Shown: positions 17,701 through 26,481 of the stretch, piece by piece
How the letters are laid out: each line of letters starts with the position of its first letter
How positions within the stretch are numbered: the stretch's first letter is position 1
Source: Mycobacterium sp. 050128
Lineage (GTDB): Bacteria; Actinomycetota; Actinomycetes; Mycobacteriales; Mycobacteriaceae
Assembly: GCF_036409155.1 (NCBI RefSeq)
Contig: NZ_JAZGLW010000001.1
Location: forward strand, 186,001-250,000
Direction: 5' to 3'
Length of the DNA: 64,000 nucleotides
Notes under the pieces: generated by a model
What the model saw: only the letters and a program-made list of their open reading frames with translations
Databases searched by the model: none
Told to the model about the DNA's origin: nothing
Position numbers and translations under genes: made by a program

Positions 17701-18999
17701 TCAGGCTGGCATCAGATGGACCGGCAGATGGGTTGGCCCGCGCAAGGAGCTGTGACTGGACCACGTCGTCGGCCCATCTGGGTTGATCCTGGCGACATGG
17801 GTTACCAGTTCGCGCAGCACCGCTTGTGCCTCCATGCGGGCCAATGGTGCCCCTAGACACATATGTGCGCCGTACCCGAACGCGAGGTGCATGCGCGGGT
17901 TGCGGTCGGCGCGATACTCGTCGGGATCCTCAAAGATCAGCGGGTCACGGTTGGCCGCGCCGAAGGAGAGAAGGACCCGTGATCCGGTTGGGATGGTGAC
18001 ATCACCGATCCGGTAATCGGCGCGGGTATAGCGGTAGAGGTTCTGTATCGGGGTCGTGATGCGAAGTTGCTCTTCGACTGCCATGGGGATGAGGTCGGGA
18101 TTGGCGCGGATCAAGTCATACTGTTCGGGGTTGTGCGCAAAGGTATCGAACATCCCGCCGAGCAGGTTGGTGGTTGTTTCATTTCCGGCGATCAACAGGT
18201 GAATCGCGATGAGGAGAAGCTGGCGATCTGTGAGGCTGCCATCAGTGTTGTGTTCAAGCAGCCGACCCAACACGGTGCCCGAGCCCTTGAGTCCACCGAC
18301 AGCGAATTGCCTTGCAAAGTAACGTTGCAACGCAACTGTGGCGGCCAGCGACTTGGCGGCTCCGACCAGGCCTGTCGGGGTGGGGGTCAATTCCATGATG
18401 CCCACAGCCTTTTCCGACCATCGCCGAAAGTCGCTGACATCGCATTCGGGTACTCCAAGGATTTGTGCGATCAGGCGTATCGGCATGGGTATCGCCAAGT
18501 GCTGCACGACATCGCAACCGGGGTTGGCCAAGAGGTCCGACACGAGTTCCACGGCGAGCTTCTCAGTCATTCCCTGCCATATATTCATGGCTCCCTTGCT
18601 AAATCCGGGTTGGACCTGCTTGCGCAGCCGGGTGTGTTCTTCGCCGTCGGTGAGCACCGCGAGCGGTGCCGAGAACCTGAGTCGGGTGACCCCTTGGGTA
18701 CTGGTGACGTGGTCGGTATCGCGCAACGCGGCTTGAACGTCTTCGAGTCGACTGAGGATCCAGGTGGCTCGCCTCGGGTTGTAATGCACCCGCCCACCCC
18801 TGTGCAGCGCGCGGTAGGCGTCGAACGGTTGCGCAGCAGTGCCCGGATTCTGTGGGTCGTAGTCGGTGTTCACGGCACCCGTCCAGCCGTCGTAGCCACG
18901 TCGACGGGTCCGAATCGCGGCTGACGCGTTCATCCGGACTGCATCACCAAAAGGCTTGACGGCTTCAACAGCCCTCCGCGCGGTGTGATTGATCGACAT
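17701..18999 (-). CDS. Cytochrome P450 (cargo module 3)
   Basis: A 432-residue bacterial class I P450. The I-helix oxygen-binding motif is LIAGNETTTNLL, the K-helix ExxR is EQLR, and the heme-thiolate loop is FGYGAHMCLGAPLARME, where Cys is the iron ligand. A flexible N-terminus of about 45 residues precedes the core, longer than usual. The likely reaction is hydroxylation or epoxidation of a hydrophobic substrate; electrons must come from a ferredoxin encoded elsewhere. A small membrane protein gene lies 10 bases upstream in the same orientation, so the pair is probably an operon. Confidence 0.93.
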   Translation of the reverse strand: MSINHTARRAVEAVKPFGDAVRMNASAAIRTRRRGYDGWTGAVNTDYDPQNPGTAAQPFDAYRALHRGGRVHYNPRRATWILSRLEDVQAALRDTDHVTSTQGVTRLRFSAPLAVLTDGEEHTRLRKQVQPGFSKGAMNIWQGMTEKLAVELVSDLLANPGCDVVQHLAIPMPIRLIAQILGVPECDVSDFRRWSEKAVGIMELTPTPTGLVGAAKSLAATVALQRYFARQFAVGGLKGSGTVLGRLLEHNTDGSLTDRQLLLIAIHLLIAGNETTTNLLGGMFDTFAHNPEQYDLIRANPDLIPMAVEEQLRITTPIQNLYRYTRADYRIGDVTIPTGSRVLLSFGAANRDPLIFEDPDEYRADRNPRMHLAFGYGAHMCLGAPLARMEAQAVLRELVTHVARINPDGPTTWSSHSSLRGPTHLPVHLMPA

Positions 19000-19009
19000 C
19001 TCGCTCCCC

Positions 19010-19330
19010 CTATCCGCCCCGCCCGCTCAGGCGAACTTGACGGTTACAGATTTCAGTCCGGGCTCGAATGATGTTGCCCGTCAGGTAGATGACGTAGCAG
19101 ACAGATACGGCAACCAACTGTCGACGCGTCCGTGGACATGCCATCAAGACGCCGATCATTGTTTCGATGGCACCGTTGATGTAGGTGAATCTCCGCGCAT
19201 GGCCAGGGAAGCTGAGCCGGTTGATGGGGTCAAAAGCGCTTGGAACTAGAAAATGCAAGACGCCGATGGCGACGACCGCGAGGGCCCGATAGCCGCCTGT
19301 CCGGAGACCGCGAGTGTGGGTCTCAGTCAT
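19010..19330 (-). CDS. Small DoxX-like membrane protein
   Basis: A 106-residue protein with about three hydrophobic segments (YRALAVVAIGVLHFLVPSAF, FTYINGAIETMIGVLMAC, LVAVSVCYVIYLTGNII), resembling DoxX/DUF-type small membrane proteins that often sit beside redox enzymes. It is upstream of the P450 and divergent from a TetR gene. The function is not known. Confidence 0.65.
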   Translation of the reverse strand: MTETHTRGLRTGGYRALAVVAIGVLHFLVPSAFDPINRLSFPGHARRFTYINGAIETMIGVLMACPRTRRQLVAVSVCYVIYLTGNIIRARTEICNRQVRLSGRGG

Positions 19331-19381
19331 CGGACAATCCTCTCCCGCCTTTGCTGCTCATCCAGCCGGCCATCCTTATTA

Positions 19382-19398
19382 CGAGAATATTTTTCTCG
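19382..19398. promoter_or_regulatory. TetR-type palindrome between P450 operon and TetR gene
   Basis: CGAGAA and TTCTCG flank TATTT, forming a 17-bp AT-rich inverted repeat. It lies 52 bases from the membrane-protein start and about 105 from the TetR start, inside the divergent intergenic region. It is a candidate operator for the adjacent TetR protein. Confidence 0.5.
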
Positions 19399-19502
19399 AA
19401 AATAGTCTCATGTTCGCAAGCCGATGTACACAGCTGGGTGTCCGGCCTCCTGGAGGCACGAGCAACAGTTAGGGCGCTGAATCTTGCCCTAAGGTTCTGC
19501 TG

Positions 19503-20096
19503 GTGAGTCAATCCCGCCGAGGACGACCCCGCAGCGCAGCGGCACATGGGGCGATCCTTGAAGCCACCCGCGCCCTGCTCATAGAAGGCGGATATGGGGC
19601 GGTGTCGATGGATAAGGTCGCCGCCGATGCCGGGGTGGGGGTGCAGACCGTATATCGACGGTGGCCGTCGAAAGGTCCCTTAGTGGCCGAGGCCGTCATG
19701 CAGGCCTACGCCTTGACCGACTTCACCCTGCCAAATACGGGCAACACCGTCGCAGACTTACGGACCTGGATGCACGAGTACGCCGCACTCAGTGCAGCGC
19801 CTGAAAACGTCGCGCTCGTCCGTGCCCTTGCCGCCGCCGCCGCTGAGGATCTACGAGACCGTGACACCTTGTACCAGCAACTCACGGACCGCTTCCACGG
19901 CGCTCTAAGGCACCGCCTACAGATCGGAATCTCAGTGGGTCACGTACGCGCAGACGCCGACATTGACGCTGCCGCCGACGCATTAATCGGAGCCACGCTG
20001 TATCGCATGCTCAGCGTCACGACATCGGTGGACGAAGCGATTGGACGTTATGACGGATTGATCGACACATTGATGAGTGGCCTGTCGATCCGCTGA
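19503..20096 (+). CDS. TetR/AcrR family transcriptional regulator (cargo module 3)
   Basis: A 197-residue regulator starting at GTG 19503 (MSQSRRGRPRSAAAHGAIL). The helix-turn-helix ends in VAADAGVGVQTVYRRWPSKGPL, the pattern of the subgroup with WPSK. The C-terminal effector domain is alanine-rich and helical. It is divergent from the P450 operon and likely represses it. It is the last gene before thiolase fragment D. Confidence 0.88.
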   Translation: MSQSRRGRPRSAAAHGAILEATRALLIEGGYGAVSMDKVAADAGVGVQTVYRRWPSKGPLVAEAVMQAYALTDFTLPNTGNTVADLRTWMHEYAALSAAPENVALVRALAAAAAEDLRDRDTLYQQLTDRFHGALRHRLQIGISVGHVRADADIDAAADALIGATLYRMLSVTTSVDEAIGRYDGLIDTLMSGLSIR

Positions 20097-20211
20097 TGGT
20101 TCGCCGCTTTGGGTTGATTGCCCCCTATGCCGCCCGAGGGGATCTTGCCGATGATGCGCGCATGGCGGGCTCCGGAATGCCCGCCGCCCGCGCCCGCAAC
20201 GTGGCATTCCG

Positions 20212-20430
<219 letters not shown>

Positions 20431-20529
20431 GCGCTTCGACGCATAAAGAGGGACCATCGACCCTAGAAGCTCGCGAACGGCCCGCGCATCCTCTGTCTCA
20501 AGGATCACCTGACAAAGGGAGCGCCGGAC

Positions 20530-20715
20530 ATGTGCGGTTGGGGCTGGATGTGGAACGGCGGTGGCTGGGGATGGGGCAGCGGCGTGATGTACGTCGTGTT
20601 GGCAGCGCTTCTGGTGGCCATGGTCGTCGTAGTGGCCTTCGCGATGCGCGATTTGATTCGGGACGGCAGCCAGGGCAAGGGGACAGCTGCCTCCGTGCCT
20701 GACCGCGATGGCTAG
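20530..20715 (+). CDS. Short Trp/Gly-rich single-pass membrane peptide
   Basis: A 61-residue protein. The N-terminus (MCGWGWMWNGGGWGWGSG) is extremely rich in Trp and Gly, followed by one transmembrane segment (VMYVVLAALLVAMVVVVAFA) and a short charged tail. AAAGGGAG lies upstream of the ATG. Its last eight bases overlap the next gene, so the two are translated together. Similar short Trp/Met-rich membrane peptides occur beside metal-handling genes, but no function is established here. Confidence 0.62.
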   Translation: MCGWGWMWNGGGWGWGSGVMYVVLAALLVAMVVVVAFAMRDLIRDGSQGKGTAASVPDRDG

Positions 20716-21292
20716 GTTGACGCGACGGGCGGCCCTCGTTGCGCTCGGTTCGATCGCAGCGAGCAGCGTCGTAGGTCTCGGCTATGTCCTTCGCAACCTG
20801 TTCGAACCGTCCTCGGCCATCCGCCTCACCGACGGAGACGGTTTCATGGGCGCCGGTCACATGGATATGAGCCGCTACATGGAAATGTTCAAGCGACACA
20901 CCGAGATCAGCCGTGTGGTCGAAGACATTCCCGGCGGCGTGCGCACCACCACCGAATCGAAGTCTCCAGATCTGACCGCCCAACTGCAGGCGCATGTCTC
21001 AAGCATGTACGCCCACCTCGATCAGGGAACCGAGGTGATGTGCATGAGCCAAAGCCTGCCGACTCTTTTCCGCCAGGCCGGCGGTTATCGTCGCCAGCTC
21101 ACGCTGACCCCCACGGGTGTGATCGCCGAAGAGACCGCTGACGATCCCGCCCTCACGGAAACCATCCGTGCTCACGCCCGCGAGGTCACTGGATTTGTGA
21201 ACGAGGGCATGCCGGCGATGATGCAGACAATGATGGGACCGGGAATGGGGGGCGGCATGATGGGTCCCGGCGGCATGATGAGACCACCCTGA
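20708..21292 (+). CDS. Tat-type exported protein with Met-rich ends
   Basis: A 194-residue protein. MARLTRRAALVALGSIAASS is a signal or anchor sequence with a twin arginine. A Met/His patch follows (GAGHMDMSRYMEMFKRH), and the C-terminus is Met/Gly-rich (MMQTMMGPGMGGGMMGPGG). These are plausible soft-metal, especially Cu(I), ligands, and the protein is probably periplasmic. It overlaps the preceding membrane-peptide gene. No named family was recognised; a role in copper binding is an inference from composition. Confidence 0.68.
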   Translation: MARLTRRAALVALGSIAASSVVGLGYVLRNLFEPSSAIRLTDGDGFMGAGHMDMSRYMEMFKRHTEISRVVEDIPGGVRTTTESKSPDLTAQLQAHVSSMYAHLDQGTEVMCMSQSLPTLFRQAGGYRRQLTLTPTGVIAEETADDPALTETIRAHAREVTGFVNEGMPAMMQTMMGPGMGGGMMGPGGMMRPP

Positions 21293-21300
21293 AACCGCCA

Positions 21301-21792
21301 CTACTTGTTGTTGGCCTGTTTCAGGTGCGCTATCTCGTTGCCCCACACCGAATCTGCGCCCGCGTCGCCGATTCGGTAGATCTGAACTATCGTCGCGATA
21401 CCAACGACGAGCGCGACCACCGCGACGGTAGCGCTGACGCCCAAGTGACGCGGGCCGGATCGACGTTCGGCCCACCCGAGTACCAAAAGCGCCGCGGCAA
21501 CGATTAATAACCCCACAGCGAAATAGCTCATGGTGTCGCCCAGCTCGGCGTGCTCGCGCAGAATCGGGCTGGGATCGCGCCGCAAGTCATACAGCCAGCC
21601 ACCGGCGTTTGCCGTGACCGGTGTCAGCACCGCTGTCACGACGGCGAGTATGGCGGTCAACCAGACCAGATGTCCCCGCCGGCCGGCGGGCCACAGGGCG
21701 CACACGATCTCGAGCAGAGCCGTCAGCGGCGCAAGCACGACGAGGAAATGCACCAGCAGCACATGGGCGGGCAAGCCATGAATGACCGTCAT
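21301..21792 (-). CDS. DUF2231 family membrane protein
   Basis: A 163-residue protein starting at ATG 21792 (MTVIHGLPAHVLLVHFLVVL), the typical beginning of DUF2231 with its early histidines. It has four hydrophobic segments. DUF2231 members are predicted membrane proteins, sometimes next to heme or metal redox genes; the function is unknown. It is convergent with the Met-rich protein gene, eight bases between stops. A longer upstream frame to 22005 lacks support because it crosses the divergent promoter region. Confidence 0.8.
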   Translation of the reverse strand: MTVIHGLPAHVLLVHFLVVLAPLTALLEIVCALWPAGRRGHLVWLTAILAVVTAVLTPVTANAGGWLYDLRRDPSPILREHAELGDTMSYFAVGLLIVAAALLVLGWAERRSGPRHLGVSATVAVVALVVGIATIVQIYRIGDAGADSVWGNEIAHLKQANNK

Positions 21793-22003
21793 GAAGGTCC
21801 TTTGCGAAGTTGAAATACCTCGGGCGCCAACGTCATGGCTTGTGCGGCGGCTGGCTAGAACGGACGCCCAGTGAGGTCGGGCGAGCGTGATCATAACGTC
21901 GTTCACCGCGGCAAAGGCAAAGCTAACTATGGGTACCTCGACAAAGTTTGATGAGGCTGCGCTTGCTGGCGCGACAGGGTGGAAATGCGCTTGGCTAGGC
22001 GAC

Positions 22004-22783
22004 ATGGGTGACGATCAGCCACTTAAGCCCCCGATGTCGCAAACGCCCCGGCCCTCCGATGCGGCAGTACCGGACGAACCATCGCATGCGGCGGAACCGC
22101 ATGCCGGCCACAGTTCAGGCCGACTGAACAGCCTTCGAGCAGCGGTGTTAGGGGCCAACGACGGCATCGTCTCGGTGGCCAGTCTGGTGGTAGGTGTGGC
22201 CGGGGCAACCACAGAGCGCGGTCCGATCTTCACCGCCGGACTGGCGGCCCTGGTCGGCGGGGCGGCCTCGATGGCCCTTGGCGAATTCGTTTCCGTCTCG
22301 AGCCAACGGGACAGCGAGAAGGCGCAACTTGCAACCGAGCGACATGAGCTACGGCACATACCCGAGGCCGAGTTGGCTGAGCTCACCGCCATCTACCAGG
22401 ACCGAGGCCTATCAGCTGAAACCGCGGCGCAAGTAGCCAAAGAGCTGACCGCGCACGACGCGCTGACCGCCCACGCGCACGCCGAACTCAACATCAATCC
22501 CCAGGAGCTGGCCAACCCCTGGCAGGCCGCCGCCGCGTCAGCAGCGTCGTTCATCATCGGAGCGCTGCTACCGTTGATATCAATCCTATTGCCGCCCACG
22601 GCCATTCGAGTGCCGGTGACATTTATCGCCGTGCTCGCGGCCTTGGCGCTCACCGGTGCGCTCAGCGCCCGGATCGGCGGTGGCAGCGTATGGCGGGCGG
22701 TGCTGCGCGTCGTGCTCGGAGGGGCGGCGGGCCTAGCGTTCACCTACGGCGTCGGCCACCTCTTCGGCACCGCGATCCAGTAG
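22004..22783 (+). CDS. VIT1/CCC1-family iron/manganese transporter
   Basis: About 259 residues. A hydrophilic His/Pro-rich N-terminus precedes the VIT1 core: LRAAVLGANDGIVSVASLVVGVAG, then GGAASMALGEFVSVSSQRD with the conserved Gly/Met/Glu of the transport path. A cytosolic Glu-rich helical region (ERHELRHIPEAELAELTAIY) follows, as in metal-binding VIT1 domains, then three further membrane segments. Members move Fe2+ or Mn2+ out of the cytosol. ATG 22004 is chosen as start; upstream frame extension to 21887 looks non-coding. Confidence 0.88.
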   Translation: MGDDQPLKPPMSQTPRPSDAAVPDEPSHAAEPHAGHSSGRLNSLRAAVLGANDGIVSVASLVVGVAGATTERGPIFTAGLAALVGGAASMALGEFVSVSSQRDSEKAQLATERHELRHIPEAELAELTAIYQDRGLSAETAAQVAKELTAHDALTAHAHAELNINPQELANPWQAAAASAASFIIGALLPLISILLPPTAIRVPVTFIAVLAALALTGALSARIGGGSVWRAVLRVVLGGAAGLAFTYGVGHLFGTAIQ

Positions 22784-22805
22784 CACCGCCAAACAGGGGC
22801 ACTCG

Positions 22806-25019
22806 CTATCCAGTGGCTGAGCTGCGCGCGTCCACCGCTTCGATCCGGACCGGCACGCCGGTCAGCCACGCCATTCCGGATAGGTACTCGACATCCTCAG
22901 GCTCACTTGACGTTAACTGGTTGACGTTCTCGCCACGCGCCCGATTGGCCAGTTGCCAGGTCCCGGTTCCCTTGTGGCCCCAGCCGTGCGGCACCGCGAT
23001 CACCCTGGCCACCAGGTCCTTAGTGGTGGAGATCGGGATGGTGATCGCACCGTACGGGGACGAGATCCGAACCAGGTCGCCGTCGGCGATTGCCAGCCTC
23101 TCGGCGTCGTCGACATGGACGAGGGCGCGGTGCGTCCGGCCGCCGCGCATCAGTAAAGGCGAGTTGTGCATCCAGGAGTTCTCCGAACGCGGCTCGCGCA
23201 TCCCGATCATCTTCATGGGGTAACCGTCGGGCTGGCGCCGGTTCGCGAGTTTCTCGACTTCGTCGGCGATGCCGGTATGCGCCAGCTTGATGCGCCGCGA
23301 CAGGTAGGCGATGGCGTTGCGTAATACGCCGGTCCGAATATGCTGTGCCACAACGACGCCGTGCGGATACTGCTGCATGAGCCGCTTCAGCGTCAGCCCG
23401 CCACGCCGTAGGCCGAACCGGTCACCGCCCTGAGACATCCGGATGAGGGCATCCATCAATATTCGCGGCGAAAGTGCGATTCCGAAGATTCCCAGCACTT
23501 TTCGAACAATCCCGAGAACCGCAAATACCGGCACGGCGCGCGCCAGGCGCCGGGTCAGGTCGTCGACAATGTCCCATTCCGGCCGCGCCTGTCCCGCCGG
23601 CGCAACGACCGCCTCGGTGGCCTGACGAAACGGCGTGGCTTGGAACCCTTGGAAGGTGTACGGAAAGTCATCGCGTTCGTACATCGTCGTAGTCGGCAGG
23701 ATGTAGTCGCAGTGGGCCGTGGTCTCGGTGACGTAGAAGTCGAGTGCCACGGATAATTCCAGCGCTTCGAACGCGGCTTCGAGTTCGTTGCCATTGGGCA
23801 CCGACAGAACCGGGTTGCCGGCCGATACAAACAAGGCCTTGAGCTGACGATCACCCGCAGTGGTGATTTCCTTCGCCATCAGCGCGGCGGGTTCGGAGCC
23901 AATGGCATTGGCCATCCCGCCGATGCGGGATCGGTTGCGACGGTAGGAACGTCGCAGCGCAAAACCCATCAGCGTGTTCTGCCACCGCTGCCCCAGTGTC
24001 TCCATCGAACTGAATACGGAACCGCCCGGCGTGTCGAGGTTCCCCGCGACGAGATTGACCGCGTCGATGAGGTAGGTGGTGAGGGTTCCGGATCGCCCGA
24101 TACAGGTGCCCAGTCGACCGTAGATCGCCGCTCGTTGCGTGCGAACCAGATCGTGCGCGAGGGCCCGTACGTCGCGAGGGTCGATGCCCGTGTGGGCAGC
24201 GGTGCCCTCCGGGGTGAACGGCTCGGATAGTCGGCGCAGCCAATCGATTCCGTCGGCTTGCCGGCGCACGGCGGCGTGGTCGACGAGGTTGTCGGCGAAT
24301 ATCACGTGCAACAGCGACAGCAAGAGGAACGAGTCGGTATCCGGGACGATGCCCAGCCATTCGAACGCTGCGGCGGTCTCGGTGCGGCGCGGGTCGACGA
24401 CCACGATGCGTCCACCACGCTTGACGATATCGTGCATGCGGTCCTTGATCCGCGGTGCGGTCAGAAAACTGCCATGTGACACAACGGGATTGGCGCCCAT
24501 CAGCACCAGCAGGTCGGTGCGGGTCAGATCCGGAATGGGCACCGAAGTCGGTGCACCATAGAGCAACTGGCTCGCGATCAACCTGCTGTTGGTGTCCTGA
24601 GACGACGACGTGAAGTAGTGGCCGTGACGGCCGAGTCCCTTGATGAACATCAGCGCGGCAAATACGTGCGCATAGCTGAAGGCGCCCGGGTTGCCCATGT
24701 ACCAGCCGACTGCGCCGGATCCGTGAGTGCGCAGAAGTGTCGTCAACCGCGAGGCGATGTCGGTCAGCGCCGCATCCCAAGTCGTCGGTTCGAAGCCGTC
24801 CTGAGTGCGGCGCAGTGGCGTGGTGACGCGGTCGGGATCGTTGTGCACCTCGGCGAACGCGATGCCCTTCTGACAGGCGAACCCGGACGAGAGTGGGTGA
24901 TCCTTATCGGGACGAAGCGCCACCAGGCGCCCATCCTCAACCGTCGCGATCATGCCACACAGCGGCTCGCAGATGCGACAAAAGGTCGGCTTCTGCTCGG
25001 TCACCGGGGCCACTATCAC
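22806..25019 (-). CDS. Molybdopterin-dependent oxidoreductase, Rv0197-like
   Basis: A 737-residue enzyme of the DMSO reductase/formate dehydrogenase superfamily. An N-terminal 4Fe-4S site is formed by CRICEPLCG and FACQKG. The molybdopterin-binding core includes LVLMGANPVVSHGS and VVVDPRRTETA, and the C-terminal domain has the DLVRISSPYGAI and VAVPHGWGH type elements. The segment SSSQDTNSR occupies the usual Mo-ligand region. The electron partner and substrate are unknown. The annotated start is GTG 25019; GTG 25004 (VTEQKPTFCRIC) would leave more room for the palindrome at 25025-25041. Confidence 0.88.
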   Translation of the reverse strand: MIVAPVTEQKPTFCRICEPLCGMIATVEDGRLVALRPDKDHPLSSGFACQKGIAFAEVHNDPDRVTTPLRRTQDGFEPTTWDAALTDIASRLTTLLRTHGSGAVGWYMGNPGAFSYAHVFAALMFIKGLGRHGHYFTSSSQDTNSRLIASQLLYGAPTSVPIPDLTRTDLLVLMGANPVVSHGSFLTAPRIKDRMHDIVKRGGRIVVVDPRRTETAAAFEWLGIVPDTDSFLLLSLLHVIFADNLVDHAAVRRQADGIDWLRRLSEPFTPEGTAAHTGIDPRDVRALAHDLVRTQRAAIYGRLGTCIGRSGTLTTYLIDAVNLVAGNLDTPGGSVFSSMETLGQRWQNTLMGFALRRSYRRNRSRIGGMANAIGSEPAALMAKEITTAGDRQLKALFVSAGNPVLSVPNGNELEAAFEALELSVALDFYVTETTAHCDYILPTTTMYERDDFPYTFQGFQATPFRQATEAVVAPAGQARPEWDIVDDLTRRLARAVPVFAVLGIVRKVLGIFGIALSPRILMDALIRMSQGGDRFGLRRGGLTLKRLMQQYPHGVVVAQHIRTGVLRNAIAYLSRRIKLAHTGIADEVEKLANRRQPDGYPMKMIGMREPRSENSWMHNSPLLMRGGRTHRALVHVDDAERLAIADGDLVRISSPYGAITIPISTTKDLVARVIAVPHGWGHKGTGTWQLANRARGENVNQLTSSEPEDVEYLSGMAWLTGVPVRIEAVDARSSATG

Positions 25020-25024
25020 ACCAT

Positions 25025-25041
25025 ACTGTAAGAATTACAGT
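25025..25041. promoter_or_regulatory. Perfect palindrome upstream of molybdopterin oxidoreductase
   Basis: ACTGTAA-GAA-TTACAGT is perfect across 17 bases. It sits 6 bases from the annotated GTG start of the oxidoreductase, or 21 from the alternative start, and 57 from the PAS-ANTAR gene. It is probably an operator for a regulator not encoded next to it. Confidence 0.6.
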
Positions 25042-25097
25042 TCGGCTCACGAAATGGCTGCGGATTCGATCGAGACCAGATCGGGTATCGCAAAACA

Positions 25098-25853
25098 ATG
25101 TACGAGCATCGGCGAGTTCTGGACCAGCATCGTTTCGATGCCGTGTCAGCGTCGCTGGCACTCGAAGCGTCCAACGCGGCCATGATGTTGCTGGACCGCG
25201 ACCTGCGTATCCGCGGCGTCAATGCGACCTTTGAAGTCCTCTCCTTGCGACCACGCGGCGAGCTGCTCGGCGAGCTCGTGTCCGACGTGTTTCCGGACAA
25301 CCCTGACGACGCGCAGGCCCGCGGCACGGAGCAGCTTGCCGCGTCCGTGGAATCAGCGATGCGACGGCGGGGAGCCGACAGCATGCCAATCTTGCGGTAC
25401 GACATCACCGACCCACAGCAGCCGGACGTCTTTCTGCCGAAGCTGTGGACATGCCAGAACGTCGCGGTCGACGAAGGCGACGAGCAATTCGGGGTGCTGC
25501 ACCAGGTAGCCGAGATCACGTCGCTCGACGAAGCGTTGTCCGCGTTGGCGCAGAACGTCGCGGGTGGTGAGTCACTCCTCGCGGCCGAGCACATGCACGT
25601 GCTGGCGGCGCTGGCCAACAAGGCCCGCGAGGACCAGAGTCGGGCGCGGGCCATGACGGGCGAGATCGAGCAGCTGCAGCGGGCAGTCGAAACCCGCGAC
25701 ATCATCGGCCAGGCCAAGGGCATGCTGATGGAGCGGTTCAACGTCGACGCCGCCGCGGCGTTCGACCTATTGGCGAAGCTGTCGCAGGAGGCGAACATCC
25801 GACTGGTGGACATCGCTCGCAAGCTCGTCGAAATGGAGCATCCCAGCACGTAA
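25098..25853 (+). CDS. PAS-ANTAR RNA-binding antitermination regulator
   Basis: A 251-residue protein. Residues about 20-140 form a PAS-like sensor domain (LLDRDLRIRGVNATFEVL). A linker helix leads to a C-terminal ANTAR domain (LQRAVETRDIIGQAKGMLMERFNVDAAAAFDLLAKLSQEAN), which binds paired hairpins in nascent RNA to prevent termination. ANTAR proteins in mycobacteria affect lipid and redox genes. It is divergent from the oxidoreductase gene. The signal is unknown. Confidence 0.88.
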   Translation: MYEHRRVLDQHRFDAVSASLALEASNAAMMLLDRDLRIRGVNATFEVLSLRPRGELLGELVSDVFPDNPDDAQARGTEQLAASVESAMRRRGADSMPILRYDITDPQQPDVFLPKLWTCQNVAVDEGDEQFGVLHQVAEITSLDEALSALAQNVAGGESLLAAEHMHVLAALANKAREDQSRARAMTGEIEQLQRAVETRDIIGQAKGMLMERFNVDAAAAFDLLAKLSQEANIRLVDIARKLVEMEHPST

Positions 25854-25906
25854 TAACAATGTCGTTGCCCGGCACTCTCTTTGGCGCGAGCCCGTGCCGG
25901 GCGAAG

Positions 25907-26443
25907 TCAGAGCCAGCCGGTGCGTGCGGCGGCAACCGGTTCGGCGGGCGCGGGAGCCAATTCCCCGTCACGCACGCCGTCGAGCATCCGCTTCACCGCC
26001 GCGACAATCTCCGGGGCGGCCGCGGCGAGTCCGGCCTTGTCGGCCTCCGGGACGTCGTCGGGTTCGACGCCCGCCCGCGCCAGCACGGCGGCCGGATCGG
26101 CCAGCTGCTCGGTCAACCACGACACCGGGTCGGCTGACAGCTCGGGGACGAAGTGCCGGCGCCCGGGTTCCCACCCCTTGAACTTGGGGTGGTGATGGGC
26201 CCGGTCCAGCGTCCCCGGTGGGCTCTCGGTGGACCCGAACAGGTCCACCCGCCAGACCGGACGGTTGAAGGCGATCGGGATGCCCGCGTATATCGATCCC
26301 TGCGGCTCGGCCCGGTCGACAACACGGAGTTCCAGTCTGACTCCCCGCTCCGGGGTTTCCTGACCTTCGTTCGGGGTCGGGTCGACGAAGAACATATCCC
26401 CGACGACTACACCCAGGGTTTCGAATCCAAACGCTGCAAGCAT
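25907..26443 (-). CDS. Conserved hypothetical protein beside EspB/EspK-like genes
   Basis: A 178-residue soluble protein with no signal peptide or membrane segment. The central part is rich in aromatic residues and His (LDRAHHHPKFKGWEPGRRHF), and the C-terminus is Ala/Pro-rich. No family was recognised. It lies 38 bases downstream of the EspK-like gene in the same orientation, so it may be the third gene of that unit. Confidence 0.65.
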   Translation of the reverse strand: MLAAFGFETLGVVVGDMFFVDPTPNEGQETPERGVRLELRVVDRAEPQGSIYAGIPIAFNRPVWRVDLFGSTESPPGTLDRAHHHPKFKGWEPGRRHFVPELSADPVSWLTEQLADPAAVLARAGVEPDDVPEADKAGLAAAAPEIVAAVKRMLDGVRDGELAPAPAEPVAAARTGWL

Positions 26444-26481
26444 ATTTCCGAGAGTAGACCTGGGCGGTCACCGAGCCAGCA

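Noticed and set aside
21793..22003. Region upstream of the VIT1-type transporter considered as a metal riboswitch
   Set aside because: I found no convincing conserved helices or terminator stem; the in-frame upstream codons also do not look coding.
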